Assembly: GCF_900114785.1 (NCBI RefSeq)
Contig: NZ_FOUG01000018.1
Span: 1 to 64,000, forward strand
Reading direction: 5' to 3'
From: Variovorax sp. OV329
GTDB taxonomy: Bacteria > Pseudomonadota > Gammaproteobacteria > Burkholderiales > Burkholderiaceae_C
DNA length: 64,000 bases
Shown: positions 1-7,935 of the stretch, piece by piece
How positions within the stretch are numbered: position 1 is the first letter of the stretch
Layout: every line of letters starts with the position of its first letter
Made by a program: the position numbers and the translations under genes
Notes under the pieces: model-generated
What the model was told of the DNA's origin: nothing
Seen by the model: the letters and a program-made list of their open reading frames with translations, nothing else
Databases searched by the model: none

Positions 1-38
1 CAGGCAAGCCAGCCGCCCAGAACAGCCAAGCTGCTCAT
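1..38 (-). CDS. Possible 5' end of a leftward gene (partial)
   Basis: An ATG on the minus strand at position 38 is preceded by AGGAG seven bases upstream. It opens a frame of 12 codons (MSSLAVLGGWLA) before the window ends. The residues are hydrophobic, as at the start of a signal peptide or membrane protein. Too little is present to name it; it could be the next gene of the leftward kinase operon or a chance start. Confidence 0.3.
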   Translation of the reverse strand, partial: MSSLAVLGGWLA

Positions 39-474
39 CTCCGTGCTCCTGCTCTTGCTGTCCCCGTAGGGAGGGAGGCATCCATTACATCTCCTCATTG
101 ATGAAGCACTGTACAGGCTCAGCGCCCGCTCATACAAAGGTTAACGGTTCGCTATTCGGTGCTGCCTGCTTCTTGTTTGTTCGGGACCCGCCATGAGCGG
201 ACCGCGTCCGTGATCGCTGCTTGTGCCGTTGAAGAAGGTCAGCGCTGGACTTTCGCTCTCATGGAGATTCGGCGCCTCATGGCACGCGGCGAGCGACCGA
301 TGCTTGGTTGGCGCAACCGCGTGCAGCGAGAGAACTCGGCGCTTTGGGGTCGAGTCGCCGATTCGGCCAAGATCGAGAAGCAGTGACGAAGGAGGGCGAG
401 ATTCATGCTCTTTCTGCAGCAGCGGAGGTCATGGAACTCGAGCGCTTCTCCAGCATGCCGGCGCACCTATGGCC
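39..474. other. Intergenic stretch without a recognised gene
   Basis: About 430 bases lie between the small hypothetical gene ending at 475 and the possible leftward start at 38. Short open frames exist on both strands, but none has a good ribosome site or recognisable protein, and the first half is more AT-rich than the flanking genes. No clear terminator or promoter was identified. Confidence 0.5.
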
Positions 475-894
475 TCAGGCGCGTGGACGAAGCGGACGCG
501 CCGGCGTGTCAGGCGCTGATCCATAGTCCTTCTGATCGGCCAGGATTGATGCCGCCCTGTAAGCGGAGCGCCCCGCGGTCTTGGTGTAGAGCACCAGCGT
601 CTTCCACTGTCGCTCGCGCTGGATAGGCGTCATTGAAGTCTGCTGCTGGAGCAGCACCTGGCTCACTTCGAGCAAGGAGATCGCGGCGTTCAGACAGAAG
701 AAGATTGCCGAGTCCTCGGGGTCCTGCTGGTAGCGTGCTTGCTCGGCCTGCAGCGCCATGGCCTGGTCCTTCTCATTCATCGAGGCGAGGAGAGTCGGAC
801 CATAGAAAGGCACCGCCCCTCGATCGGACCTTGCTTTTCCCATCGCCTGGTCCAACTCGTGCAACGCCCGCTCGATGTTCAGCATCGTGTCCAT
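475..894 (-). CDS. Hypothetical protein, third gene of the kinase operon
   Basis: This 139-residue protein is soluble and mostly helical in appearance, with no signal peptide, membrane segment or motif that I recognise. It starts ten bases after the OmpA-like gene stop and has a GAGGAGA ribosome site, so it is very likely co-transcribed and translated with the kinase and OmpA-like genes. A shared role with those two is inferred from position only. The C-terminal tail is rich in Pro and Arg. Confidence 0.65.
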   Translation of the reverse strand: MDTMLNIERALHELDQAMGKARSDRGAVPFYGPTLLASMNEKDQAMALQAEQARYQQDPEDSAIFFCLNAAISLLEVSQVLLQQQTSMTPIQRERQWKTLVLYTKTAGRSAYRAASILADQKDYGSAPDTPARPLRPRA

Positions 895-903
895 GCTCTC
901 TCC

Positions 904-2079
904 TCAGCTCTTGCAATCGACAATCGTGAAATCCACGCGACGATCTGGCGCATCGACGACGTCGTCTGTGCCGCTTCCCACGAGGTTCTGTCTCGAGCCC
1001 ATCCCAACAGTGCGGGTGCGAGCTCCGAGTTCCCCGGATTCAATGGTTAGTTTGTTCTTGATGAACGAGGCGCGTCGGGACGACAAGTTGTCGTTGACTT
1101 CCTCCGGCCCGGTGCGGCTGGTATGCCCGACGATGTCCATGCATACCTCGGAGTTGCTCGCCTGCCTGGCAATCTGGCGCAACCACATGCCATAAGCGCT
1201 CGTGAGCCGGGAATCCGACCAGAAATCAGTGCTCCCGGGGCTGAATAGAAACTTCACGCTCAGGCTCCTTTGTGCCAGACCGTATGCCACGAGCTTGCCA
1301 AAGGCGTCCTCGGCGTCCGAGCTGCGTCCCAACCTGGCATTGCTCAGGTACACCCCGTTCAGAACCCGGATTTGGTAGCCTGTGGGAGTCGCCGCCAGCC
1401 GTCGATATTCCGCAAGCGCCTCGCGGTAGCGCCCGGCGTTGTAGAGCTTGGTCGCCTCGTTGATCGTCGCTGCCGCACCGATACGTGAAAGGTAACTCGC
1501 ATCGGCCTTCTGGCCCGTGCTCGCGGTGCTGGTGCGGATGTAGGCTTCAATCGAGTCGTCATTCACTACCACGGGGCTGTCGCGGTAGTAGTTGAGCGGC
1601 TTCATGTCCGCTGTATCGAGCCGCGCCAGCGCCGAGGATTGGGCTACGACGATGCCACTTTGAACGTTTACAAGTGCCAGATTGATCCGATGGCCACCTG
1701 GTGCGCGCGCCAACGATCCCACGACAAGAAAGCGCGCTCGCGCGAGGCCGCCAGCGTCAAATGGAATCCAATCCAACTGCCGGGCTTGCATCACCCGATT
1801 GCCGATGATGCGATCCAGTTGCTGCGTCGCCGACGTCTGTTGCCCGCTTTCGGCGTCCAGTGTGGGGTCCAGAATGACCGCGTGGCGATCCGAGGCGCCA
1901 CCCGCAATGCCTTGTAGCTGTTCCACCAACGCGTTGGCGGCATTCGTCGCGGCCTGGTCAAAGGACACGGCTTGGACGACCGGTGGGCTGCTGCAAGCGG
2001 ACAGGCTGGCAAGGCCACACACACCTAGCGTCAGCGCCCCGAGTAGCGGCCATGACGCCATTGACAATCTCATTTGCAT
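904..2079 (-). CDS. OmpA-family lipoprotein with tetratricopeptide-like middle
   Basis: The precursor is about 391 residues. It begins with a lipoprotein signal ending in the lipobox LSAC, so the mature protein should be anchored to the outer membrane. The middle (ATKLYNAGRYREALAEYRRL) looks like a tetratricopeptide repeat. The C-terminal 120 residues match the OmpA C-terminal peptidoglycan-binding fold, with the conserved GHTSRTGP and LSSRRA stretches. Two starts are possible: ATG at 2079 (AGAAG five bases upstream) or ATG at 2073, which overlaps the kinase stop as ATGA. Either way it is translationally coupled to the kinase. The pair suggests envelope signalling in which the kinase acts on or with this lipoprotein; that is inference. 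Confidence 0.85.
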   Translation of the reverse strand: MQMRLSMASWPLLGALTLGVCGLASLSACSSPPVVQAVSFDQAATNAANALVEQLQGIAGGASDRHAVILDPTLDAESGQQTSATQQLDRIIGNRVMQARQLDWIPFDAGGLARARFLVVGSLARAPGGHRINLALVNVQSGIVVAQSSALARLDTADMKPLNYYRDSPVVVNDDSIEAYIRTSTASTGQKADASYLSRIGAAATINEATKLYNAGRYREALAEYRRLAATPTGYQIRVLNGVYLSNARLGRSSDAEDAFGKLVAYGLAQRSLSVKFLFSPGSTDFWSDSRLTSAYGMWLRQIARQASNSEVCMDIVGHTSRTGPEEVNDNLSSRRASFIKNKLTIESGELGARTRTVGMGSRQNLVGSGTDDVVDAPDRRVDFTIVDCKS

Positions 2080-3872
2080 AAATTCTTCTGAAATGCCACC
2101 TCGTCGGAAGTCAGACTCTCCAACGAAGCCTTGAAAACCAGATCCGAGCACCGCTGCATCCGCTTTGCGTCCGAGAGAAGGAGCGTCGATTCCGGTGCCA
2201 TCGGCGCTACGTTCTGCTTGGTCTCCAATGCTGAGACTTGGCGATCGGCAGGCGCGTGAAGCCGCGCGGGAACAGCGGCGGTGGTTTTGGGCAGTGCGGC
2301 CGGCCGACTTGCAGGCCTTGGCGACTGGACCGGTGCGGACGGAGACGCAGCAGTCGTGAGTTGTGCTGCAGTTGCAGGTGCTGCGGGTGCTGCAGGCTCT
2401 GGCGCCGCTTGCGACTGCAGCGGTTGCGCAGGTAGCGACAGGGCAGGCGTTTGCACCGCCGATGGCGCAGCCTGCGTCTGAACCTCCGCCGCACGAGTCG
2501 CCGGACGCGAGGCCACCCACCACGCGCCGCTGCAAGTCACTGCGACGACCAGCGCCGCTGCGCCCCATCTGAACCGGTTGCGCTGCGGCCGCGCCTGCTG
2601 CGCGGAAGGCGCTCCTGACACGAGCGGCTGAAAAGCAGTTACTTCCAACGCAGCAACGTGCGACGGTTCGGGCTCGAGGGCGAACTGGCCCTCTTTTTCG
2701 GCGTACGAGTCGGGTTCCAGTGGCGACTCTGGTTTCTTTGCCACTCGCGGGATCGCGATCAGTGGCGACGCCGCAGAGGCGGACGCGGATGTCGGTTCCT
2801 GCACCGGCAGGTGACCTATCAGCGCGCGAAACTGGGCCGCATCTTGCGGCCTTCCCTGCGGCCGCAGCGACAACGTCGCGTCGATGGCGTGAAGAAACGC
2901 GCTGGAGTAGGAACCTGCATGCGTTTGGCCAAGCGGCGTGAAAGCATCACTCACCACTCGCGCGGCGGCGGCGGGCGGCACCTGGCCGGTGAGGGCGTAG
3001 TAGACGACGCCCGCGACGGCATACAGATCAGTCCACGGCCCTTGGTTGATCACACCACCATACTGCTCGATGGGCGCGAAACCGGGTTTGAGTACGGCGG
3101 TCAGGCTCTGCGTCATATCGTGAATGACGTGCCGGGCTGCGCCGAAATCCAGCAGAACGGGGCCGGCGCTGGTCAGAATGATGTTGTCCGGCGAGACGTC
3201 GCGATGCAGGCAGTCTTCGCGATGAAGAACCGAAAGCGCATCCAGCAGCGGATGCAACCACGCGCGCACTTCCTCCTCCGAAGGCGCCATCGGTTCGCCG
3301 GCCAGCGCCTCCTTCAGCGTCGGCCCGTCGTAGTAGGGCATCGCCATGTACGCCGTCCCATGACCCTCCCAGAAGCGGAAGACCTTCAGCAATGCCGGAT
3401 GGTCGAATTTGGCGAGCAGCCGTGCCTCATTGAGGAAGCTCTTGAGGCCCGCTTCGTAAGTGCTCCGATGCCCTTCGGACCGTATTGCCACCTGGAGCGA
3501 ATTGGCGCCGCGAAGGGCAAGCGTCGAAGGCATGTATTCCTTGATCGCAACGTGCCTCTCGAGCAACGCGTCCCACGCCAGATAGACGATTCCGAAACCG
3601 CCCTCACCCAGCGGACGCAGGATCTCGAAGCCCTCGATCAGCGTGCCTGCCGGAAGCGCGAGTCGAGCCACGGCCGCCTTCCCGACGCGCTCGCCATCCG
3701 GGGTCGCCTGCTCCCGACTCTGCACCATCGTGGGCGCATACGCAGGGGAGAGCGCAAGCGCTCGAGGCCCGGCCAAGGGCTCGACACAGGAGTTGCAAAA
3801 TTTGGCAGCCGCACGGTTTCGCGCACCGCATTTCGGGCACCACGCCTCAACGGAACGGGCTTGCGTGTGCAT
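2070..3872 (-). CDS. Membrane-anchored serine/threonine protein kinase with N-terminal zinc ribbon
   Basis: This is a 600-residue Hanks-type kinase. Residues 12-29 hold two CxxC pairs of a zinc ribbon. The kinase domain spans roughly 82-350, with glycine loop GEGGFG (89-94), catalytic Lys111, an HRD loop (LHRDVSPDN) and LLDFGAA as the DFG motif. A Pro/Ala-rich linker follows, then a single membrane helix (GAAALVVAVTCSGAWWV, near 440-455). The Ala/Pro/Gln-rich segment after it is probably periplasmic. This layout resembles PknA/PknB-like kinases of proteobacteria. It heads the operon with the OmpA-like lipoprotein and a small hypothetical gene. No cognate phosphatase or FHA protein is visible nearby, so the substrate is unknown. 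Confidence 0.88.
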   Translation of the reverse strand: MHTQARSVEAWCPKCGARNRAAAKFCNSCVEPLAGPRALALSPAYAPTMVQSREQATPDGERVGKAAVARLALPAGTLIEGFEILRPLGEGGFGIVYLAWDALLERHVAIKEYMPSTLALRGANSLQVAIRSEGHRSTYEAGLKSFLNEARLLAKFDHPALLKVFRFWEGHGTAYMAMPYYDGPTLKEALAGEPMAPSEEEVRAWLHPLLDALSVLHREDCLHRDVSPDNIILTSAGPVLLDFGAARHVIHDMTQSLTAVLKPGFAPIEQYGGVINQGPWTDLYAVAGVVYYALTGQVPPAAAARVVSDAFTPLGQTHAGSYSSAFLHAIDATLSLRPQGRPQDAAQFRALIGHLPVQEPTSASASAASPLIAIPRVAKKPESPLEPDSYAEKEGQFALEPEPSHVAALEVTAFQPLVSGAPSAQQARPQRNRFRWGAAALVVAVTCSGAWWVASRPATRAAEVQTQAAPSAVQTPALSLPAQPLQSQAAPEPAAPAAPATAAQLTTAASPSAPVQSPRPASRPAALPKTTAAVPARLHAPADRQVSALETKQNVAPMAPESTLLLSDAKRMQRCSDLVFKASLESLTSDEVAFQKNLCK

Positions 3873-4278
3873 TGCGGCCCGAAGTCAGTCTTCGCAAGTC
3901 AGGAATCGGCGAGCCGCGTGCACGAGACGTACTTCCGCGGGTCCGCCCCTCGATCCTGATTTCTTGAACACCATGCCAAAGTATTACCTGACGCATCGGC
4001 GCCGGATACGTCTTTTTACATTCCGCGGTACATCGTCCGTGACGGATCTCACGGTCTGCGGCGATAAGACTTTTCAGCGCCGTTGACATCCTGCCCATAT
4101 ATGGGCAAAGAAGATGACTGCGACCCGTTGGTGGGTGAACTTCAAGATGCGATGAAGATGAGGACGGCCTAAAAAAAGCACTTGAGCCCATCAGATAGAT
4201 CACGTGCAGGCTGTGCCACTGCATTGGCACAGCAAGGGGGACGAGACACAATCCGGCGGCCCTATCACCGGAGCCTTC
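3873..4278. other. Divergent intergenic region between kinase operon and serine hydrolase
   Basis: The 406-base gap is AT-richer than its surroundings. It contains a TTGACA at 4083-4088 and a perfect 14-base palindrome immediately after it. No protein-coding frame with family resemblance was seen. It probably carries promoters for both flanking transcripts. Confidence 0.5.
4093..4106. promoter_or_regulatory. Perfect 14-bp palindrome GCCCATATATGGGC
   Basis: GCCCATATATGGGC is a perfect inverted repeat in the divergent intergenic region, five bases after a TTGACA. It is a plausible dimer binding site for a repressor controlling the serine-hydrolase gene or the kinase operon. No matching regulator is identified. 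Confidence 0.35.
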
Positions 4279-5814
4279 ATGCCTCGAACTGCCCGATGTC
4301 TTCCTGGAATTGCAGCAGCAGGCCTTGTCCTTGCACTTGCCTCCTGCGGTGGCGGCGGAGGCGGAGGCGGAGGCGGCAACGGTTCGTCGCAGGGACCTGC
4401 GGAGCTGCCGTCGCGCGAGGCGCTCATTGCCCGCGCGAAAGCACTTGAGCTCGATACGCCCTACGTACCGCCTCCCGGCAACGTCCTGGAGCATCACACC
4501 TCCGGCTACGCCAAGACGATGTGTTCAGCCGTATTCATCACCGGGCTGGACCCCAATGTGGCAGCAGAGAGCGTTGGGTACTTCACCGGACCGTACGACC
4601 AGCGCAAGAAGGTCGGCCAGCCAGTCGTGGATCGCGCCAAGAAAGAAGTTCGCATCACCATTCCCGGCGGGCCAACCCTGACAGCACGCTATACCGGGTC
4701 GCAAGGCTGCGTGACGCTGCCGCCGAACTCGAGCGATGTGCTCTTTACCCCGGTTACTGTCACCAGTGCACTGCCGCCCGCAAGCACTCAGCCTTGGCCA
4801 ATGGGCGATGTGCTACCTGCGTCGTTGCCGGCCGGCGTTGACTCGCTCAAGGTGGCACAGGCCTTGGACGCAGCGTTCTCGCTGCCGGATGCGTATACGA
4901 CGGCATTTGTAGTTACCTACAAGGGCCAGATCGTCGGCGAGCGATATATGAGCGGGATCGCGCCCACCACGCCGCTGGAATCCTGGTCCATGGGCAAGAG
5001 TGTGGTCGGGACGCTCATGGGCGTTCTTATCCAGCAGGGTGCCTACTCGCTTGACCAGGCTGCGCCCATTCCAGAGTGGCAAACTGCAGGCGATGGGCGG
5101 CAGGCCATCCGCATCTCCGACATCCTGCGAATGTCGAGCGGACTGCGCCTGAAGGCGCCGGACGATCCGGACTTCGATCCCGACGGAACCTACCCTGACC
5201 ACACCTTTCTGTATACCGGCCGCGTCAATTCGTTCAGCTACGCTGCGACGCGACCACAGCAATGGCCGCCGAATACCGTGGGCCGCTACCGCAACACCGA
5301 GCCGGTACTGGCAAGCTACCTGATACGACTCGCCGTGGAGAAGCGCGGCGAACAGTACCTGTCGTTTCCCCAGCGCAACTTGTTCGACAAGATTGGCATC
5401 CGCACCATGACCATGGAGACGGACCCCTACGGCAATTTCCTCACGCAGGGCTATGAATTCATGTCTGCGCGTGATTGGGCACGGCTTGGCAATCTCTACC
5501 TACAAGATGGCGTGTCCAACGGCGAGCGCATCCTGCCCGAGGGGTTCGTCAACTTTGTTCGGACGGTGGCGCCTGCCTGGGAAGCCGACAAAAGACCCAT
5601 CTACGGCGGCTTTTTCTGGCTCAACGGCACCGGGGCGTTGCCTGTTCCTCGGTCGGCGTATTACATGCTTGGTTCAGGCGGCCAGTACGTCGTGATCATC
5701 CCCTCGCATGATCTGGTGGTGGTGCGGATGGGCTTCGACAAGGGAGCGCCAAGGTCGTCGGTCGGATTTGGGGCAGCGCTTTCGACGTTGGTGCAGGCGG
5801 TGCCTTCGCATTGA
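4279..5814 (+). CDS. Beta-lactamase-fold serine hydrolase, lipoprotein
   Basis: The protein of about 511 residues has a lipoprotein signal (lipobox LASC) followed by a run of ten glycines, a flexible tether common in Comamonadaceae lipoproteins. The C-terminal half is the class C beta-lactamase/EstB-like fold: the SxxK motif is in ESWSMGKS, the YxN motif is YRN in GRYRNTEP, and LGSGGQ near the end fits the third motif. Related enzymes are esterases, 6-aminohexanoate hydrolases or penicillin-recognising proteins; the substrate cannot be read from sequence. I start at 4279 because the signal peptide begins there; an upstream in-frame ATG at 4204 would add a non-signal-like extension. Confidence 0.85.
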   Translation: MPRTARCLPGIAAAGLVLALASCGGGGGGGGGGNGSSQGPAELPSREALIARAKALELDTPYVPPPGNVLEHHTSGYAKTMCSAVFITGLDPNVAAESVGYFTGPYDQRKKVGQPVVDRAKKEVRITIPGGPTLTARYTGSQGCVTLPPNSSDVLFTPVTVTSALPPASTQPWPMGDVLPASLPAGVDSLKVAQALDAAFSLPDAYTTAFVVTYKGQIVGERYMSGIAPTTPLESWSMGKSVVGTLMGVLIQQGAYSLDQAAPIPEWQTAGDGRQAIRISDILRMSSGLRLKAPDDPDFDPDGTYPDHTFLYTGRVNSFSYAATRPQQWPPNTVGRYRNTEPVLASYLIRLAVEKRGEQYLSFPQRNLFDKIGIRTMTMETDPYGNFLTQGYEFMSARDWARLGNLYLQDGVSNGERILPEGFVNFVRTVAPAWEADKRPIYGGFFWLNGTGALPVPRSAYYMLGSGGQYVVIIPSHDLVVVRMGFDKGAPRSSVGFGAALSTLVQAVPSH

Positions 5815-5865
5815 TGGAACGGGCAAGTGCCGCAGGCGGCCACGTACAAGCAGATGGAGGGACTG

Positions 5866-6183
5866 ATGAAGCTCGTTGGAAGTGTGACCGTCATTGCATC
5901 CTTGGTTCTCGCCGGTTGCGCCGGGACGCCTCAGACGGAGGTTGTTGAGGTGCGCATCACTCCTGATGCGTATCAAGTGGGCAGCGTCAGGTCGACGCTC
6001 GCGACTCCTGTGGTGGATGAAGTGGTGCGTCGCAACCCACAAAGGGTTCTGATGGTGATGTGTCGTGCGACACCTCCCGCCAAGATTATTCAGTTCCAGA
6101 CTGAACTGAGAGCGCGCAACAAGGCTGAGATTCAAGGAACGCACACAACCGAAGGGTGTCCCGGCCAGTTCCGGTCTGCATAG
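5866..6183 (+). CDS. Small putative lipoprotein
   Basis: This is a 105-residue protein with a clear lipoprotein signal (MKLVGSVTVIASLVLAGC, lipobox LAGC). The mature part has two further cysteines (MCRAT and EGCPG) that could form a disulfide in the periplasm. No family is recognised. It lies 51 bases after the serine-hydrolase gene on the same strand and may share its transcript. Confidence 0.65.
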   Translation: MKLVGSVTVIASLVLAGCAGTPQTEVVEVRITPDAYQVGSVRSTLATPVVDEVVRRNPQRVLMVMCRATPPAKIIQFQTELRARNKAEIQGTHTTEGCPGQFRSA

Positions 6184-6316
6184 CCCTTGCCGGTCGGCGA
6201 GCAGTGTCGGTTTGGGCAAGAATTGGCGGGAGTGACTCCGGCGGAATGCGGCCAAGACCCGTCGGAACCTCTCAATTTTCTCGTAAACAGACACTCGGGG
6301 CCGAGACCCAATCAAT

Positions 6317-6886
6317 ATGGCAATCGAAATCATCTCTGAGCGTTTGCGACTTCGGCAGTGGAAGGAGGATGATCGCGAGCCGTATGCTGCCCTGAACGTG
6401 GACCCCCTGGTGATGCGCTTCTTCCCAGGTCTGCAGTCTCGCAAGGGTAGCGACCACGATATTGAAAGGTGGAGCGCAGAACTCGATAACCGAGGCTGGA
6501 GCAATTGGGCTGTCGAGACCCGGGCATCTGGGACCTTCATCGGCTTCATCGGTCTGACCGTCCCAAGGCGTGCTCTGACGTTCATGCCCTGTGTCGAACT
6601 TGGCTATCGGTTGGCCCGGGAGCATTGGGGCAAGGGGTATGCGACCGAAGGCGCCATGGCGGCACTACGCGTTGGGTTCGAGCAAGCGGGGCTCCAAGAG
6701 ATAGTTTCGTTCACGGCGAGCATCAACCTTGCCTCCCGTGCGGTGATGGAACGCGTTGGGATGACCAATGCAGACTCGGACTTCGACTACCCCAACCCGG
6801 CGTTGGACGGTAGCGAACTGAAAAGACACTGCTTGTATAGACTTAGCCGCAAGAGATGGTTTCAGTTCGCTGGCGGATCGCCGTAG
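6317..6886 (+). CDS. GNAT-family N-acetyltransferase (RimJ/RimL-like)
   Basis: The 189-residue protein has the order of a RimJ/RimL-type GNAT domain: an N-terminal SERLRLRQW strand-turn, the central ELGYRLAREHWGKGYATEGA acetyl-CoA site (residues about 94-113), and the C-terminal NLASRAVMERVGM motif. It should transfer an acetyl group from acetyl-CoA to an amine; the target may be a protein N-terminus, antibiotic or small metabolite. It stands alone, with no operon partner. G+C is somewhat lower than in the sulfur region. Confidence 0.88.
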   Translation: MAIEIISERLRLRQWKEDDREPYAALNVDPLVMRFFPGLQSRKGSDHDIERWSAELDNRGWSNWAVETRASGTFIGFIGLTVPRRALTFMPCVELGYRLAREHWGKGYATEGAMAALRVGFEQAGLQEIVSFTASINLASRAVMERVGMTNADSDFDYPNPALDGSELKRHCLYRLSRKRWFQFAGGSP

Positions 6887-7089
6887 TCGGCCAGCAGCAG
6901 TCCTTCGCAGGGCCTCCCGAGAATGTCGGGTTCTGGGGCAGCTAGCAATCAATATTGATCCGCGAAGTTCAACACATCGACATCCACTGTTCGCGAATGC
7001 CGCAGACCTCTTGCGAGAGCCAGATGACTCAAGCGCATGGCATCGCATGTTGCACGGCTGCCTCGAAAGCAACCGTCTGTGCCAGGTCT

Positions 7090-7896
7090 TCAGGCGAGTC
7101 CAAGTTTTTTCCTCAGACTTGCATCGACAGGGCCGGCGGGCATGAAGCGGCGCAGTTTGCTCAACAAGGATGCCTGTCCGGACGGAGTGATCCGCATATG
7201 CCACCCGCCAAGCGCTGCTTCGACGATCGCGCTTGCCACACCATCGGGCTCGGGAGCACTGCTGACACTGTCGGCGACTGCGCGCGATGCGAGCTCGCGT
7301 TCGCGGTCATAGTCCGGGATTCTCGACTTCGCACGGGGCGAATTGGCTTCCAGGTTGGTCTTCGTGTAGGCCGGCTCGACCAGGGTGGCGCGGATGCCGA
7401 ACTGGCGCACTTCGTGATCAAGGGTTTCAGAAAGTCCTTCTACAGCATGCTTGGATGCCGAATAGAGGCCCATGTAAGGGGCCGGGAGAAAGCCGAGCAC
7501 AGAACTGACATTGACAATCCGCCCGCGGCGCTTCGCTCGCATATGCGGGAGCACGGCTTGGGTGGTGCGCAGGATGCCGAGAACGTTGGTGTCAAACAGC
7601 GCCTGGGCCTCGGCGGTCGCCGTTTCCTCCACCGCACCGATCAGGGTTGTTCCCGCGCTATTGACGAGCACGTCGATGCGCGTGGTCCGGCCGAGGATGG
7701 ATTGGATTGCACGCTGAACGGACGCGTCGTCGCGAACATCCATCTCGACGAGCTCGACACCCGGCAATGCGGGCGCCTTCGCGATGTTGCGTACGGTGCC
7801 GAATACCTGGCAACCCCGCTTGGCAAACTTCAGGGCGGCGACGCGTCCGATGCCCGATGACACGCCGGTAACCACGACAACTGTTGAATTCGACAT
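7090..7896 (-). CDS. Short-chain dehydrogenase/reductase (SDR) oxidoreductase
   Basis: This 268-residue classical SDR has the cofactor motif TGVSSGIG at residues about 10-17, NSAG at about 86-89 and the catalytic YSASK motif. ELVEMDV fits the acidic loop around the adenine. The C-terminal RITPSGQASLLSKLRRFMP is typical of SDRs near RND pumps in proteobacteria. The substrate is unknown. It is 39 bases downstream of the RND permease gene on the same strand and probably forms the last gene of that operon. Confidence 0.88.
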   Translation of the reverse strand: MSNSTVVVVTGVSSGIGRVAALKFAKRGCQVFGTVRNIAKAPALPGVELVEMDVRDDASVQRAIQSILGRTTRIDVLVNSAGTTLIGAVEETATAEAQALFDTNVLGILRTTQAVLPHMRAKRRGRIVNVSSVLGFLPAPYMGLYSASKHAVEGLSETLDHEVRQFGIRATLVEPAYTKTNLEANSPRAKSRIPDYDRERELASRAVADSVSSAPEPDGVASAIVEAALGGWHMRITPSGQASLLSKLRRFMPAGPVDASLRKKLGLA

Positions 7897-7935
7897 TGCA
7901 GTTCCTCGATGCAGGTGAATGGAATGAAGAGCAGG

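Noticed and set aside
1..69. Forward frame ending KLLISVLLLLLSP at the left edge, as the tail of a truncated gene
   Set aside because: Only 22 codons are visible and a minus-strand start with a good ribosome site overlaps it. The hydrophobic run is explained equally well by the other strand.
4340..4385. Ten-glycine run as a sequencing or frameshift artefact
   Set aside because: The frame continues smoothly into a complete serine-hydrolase domain, and poly-Gly tethers after a lipobox are common in this group.
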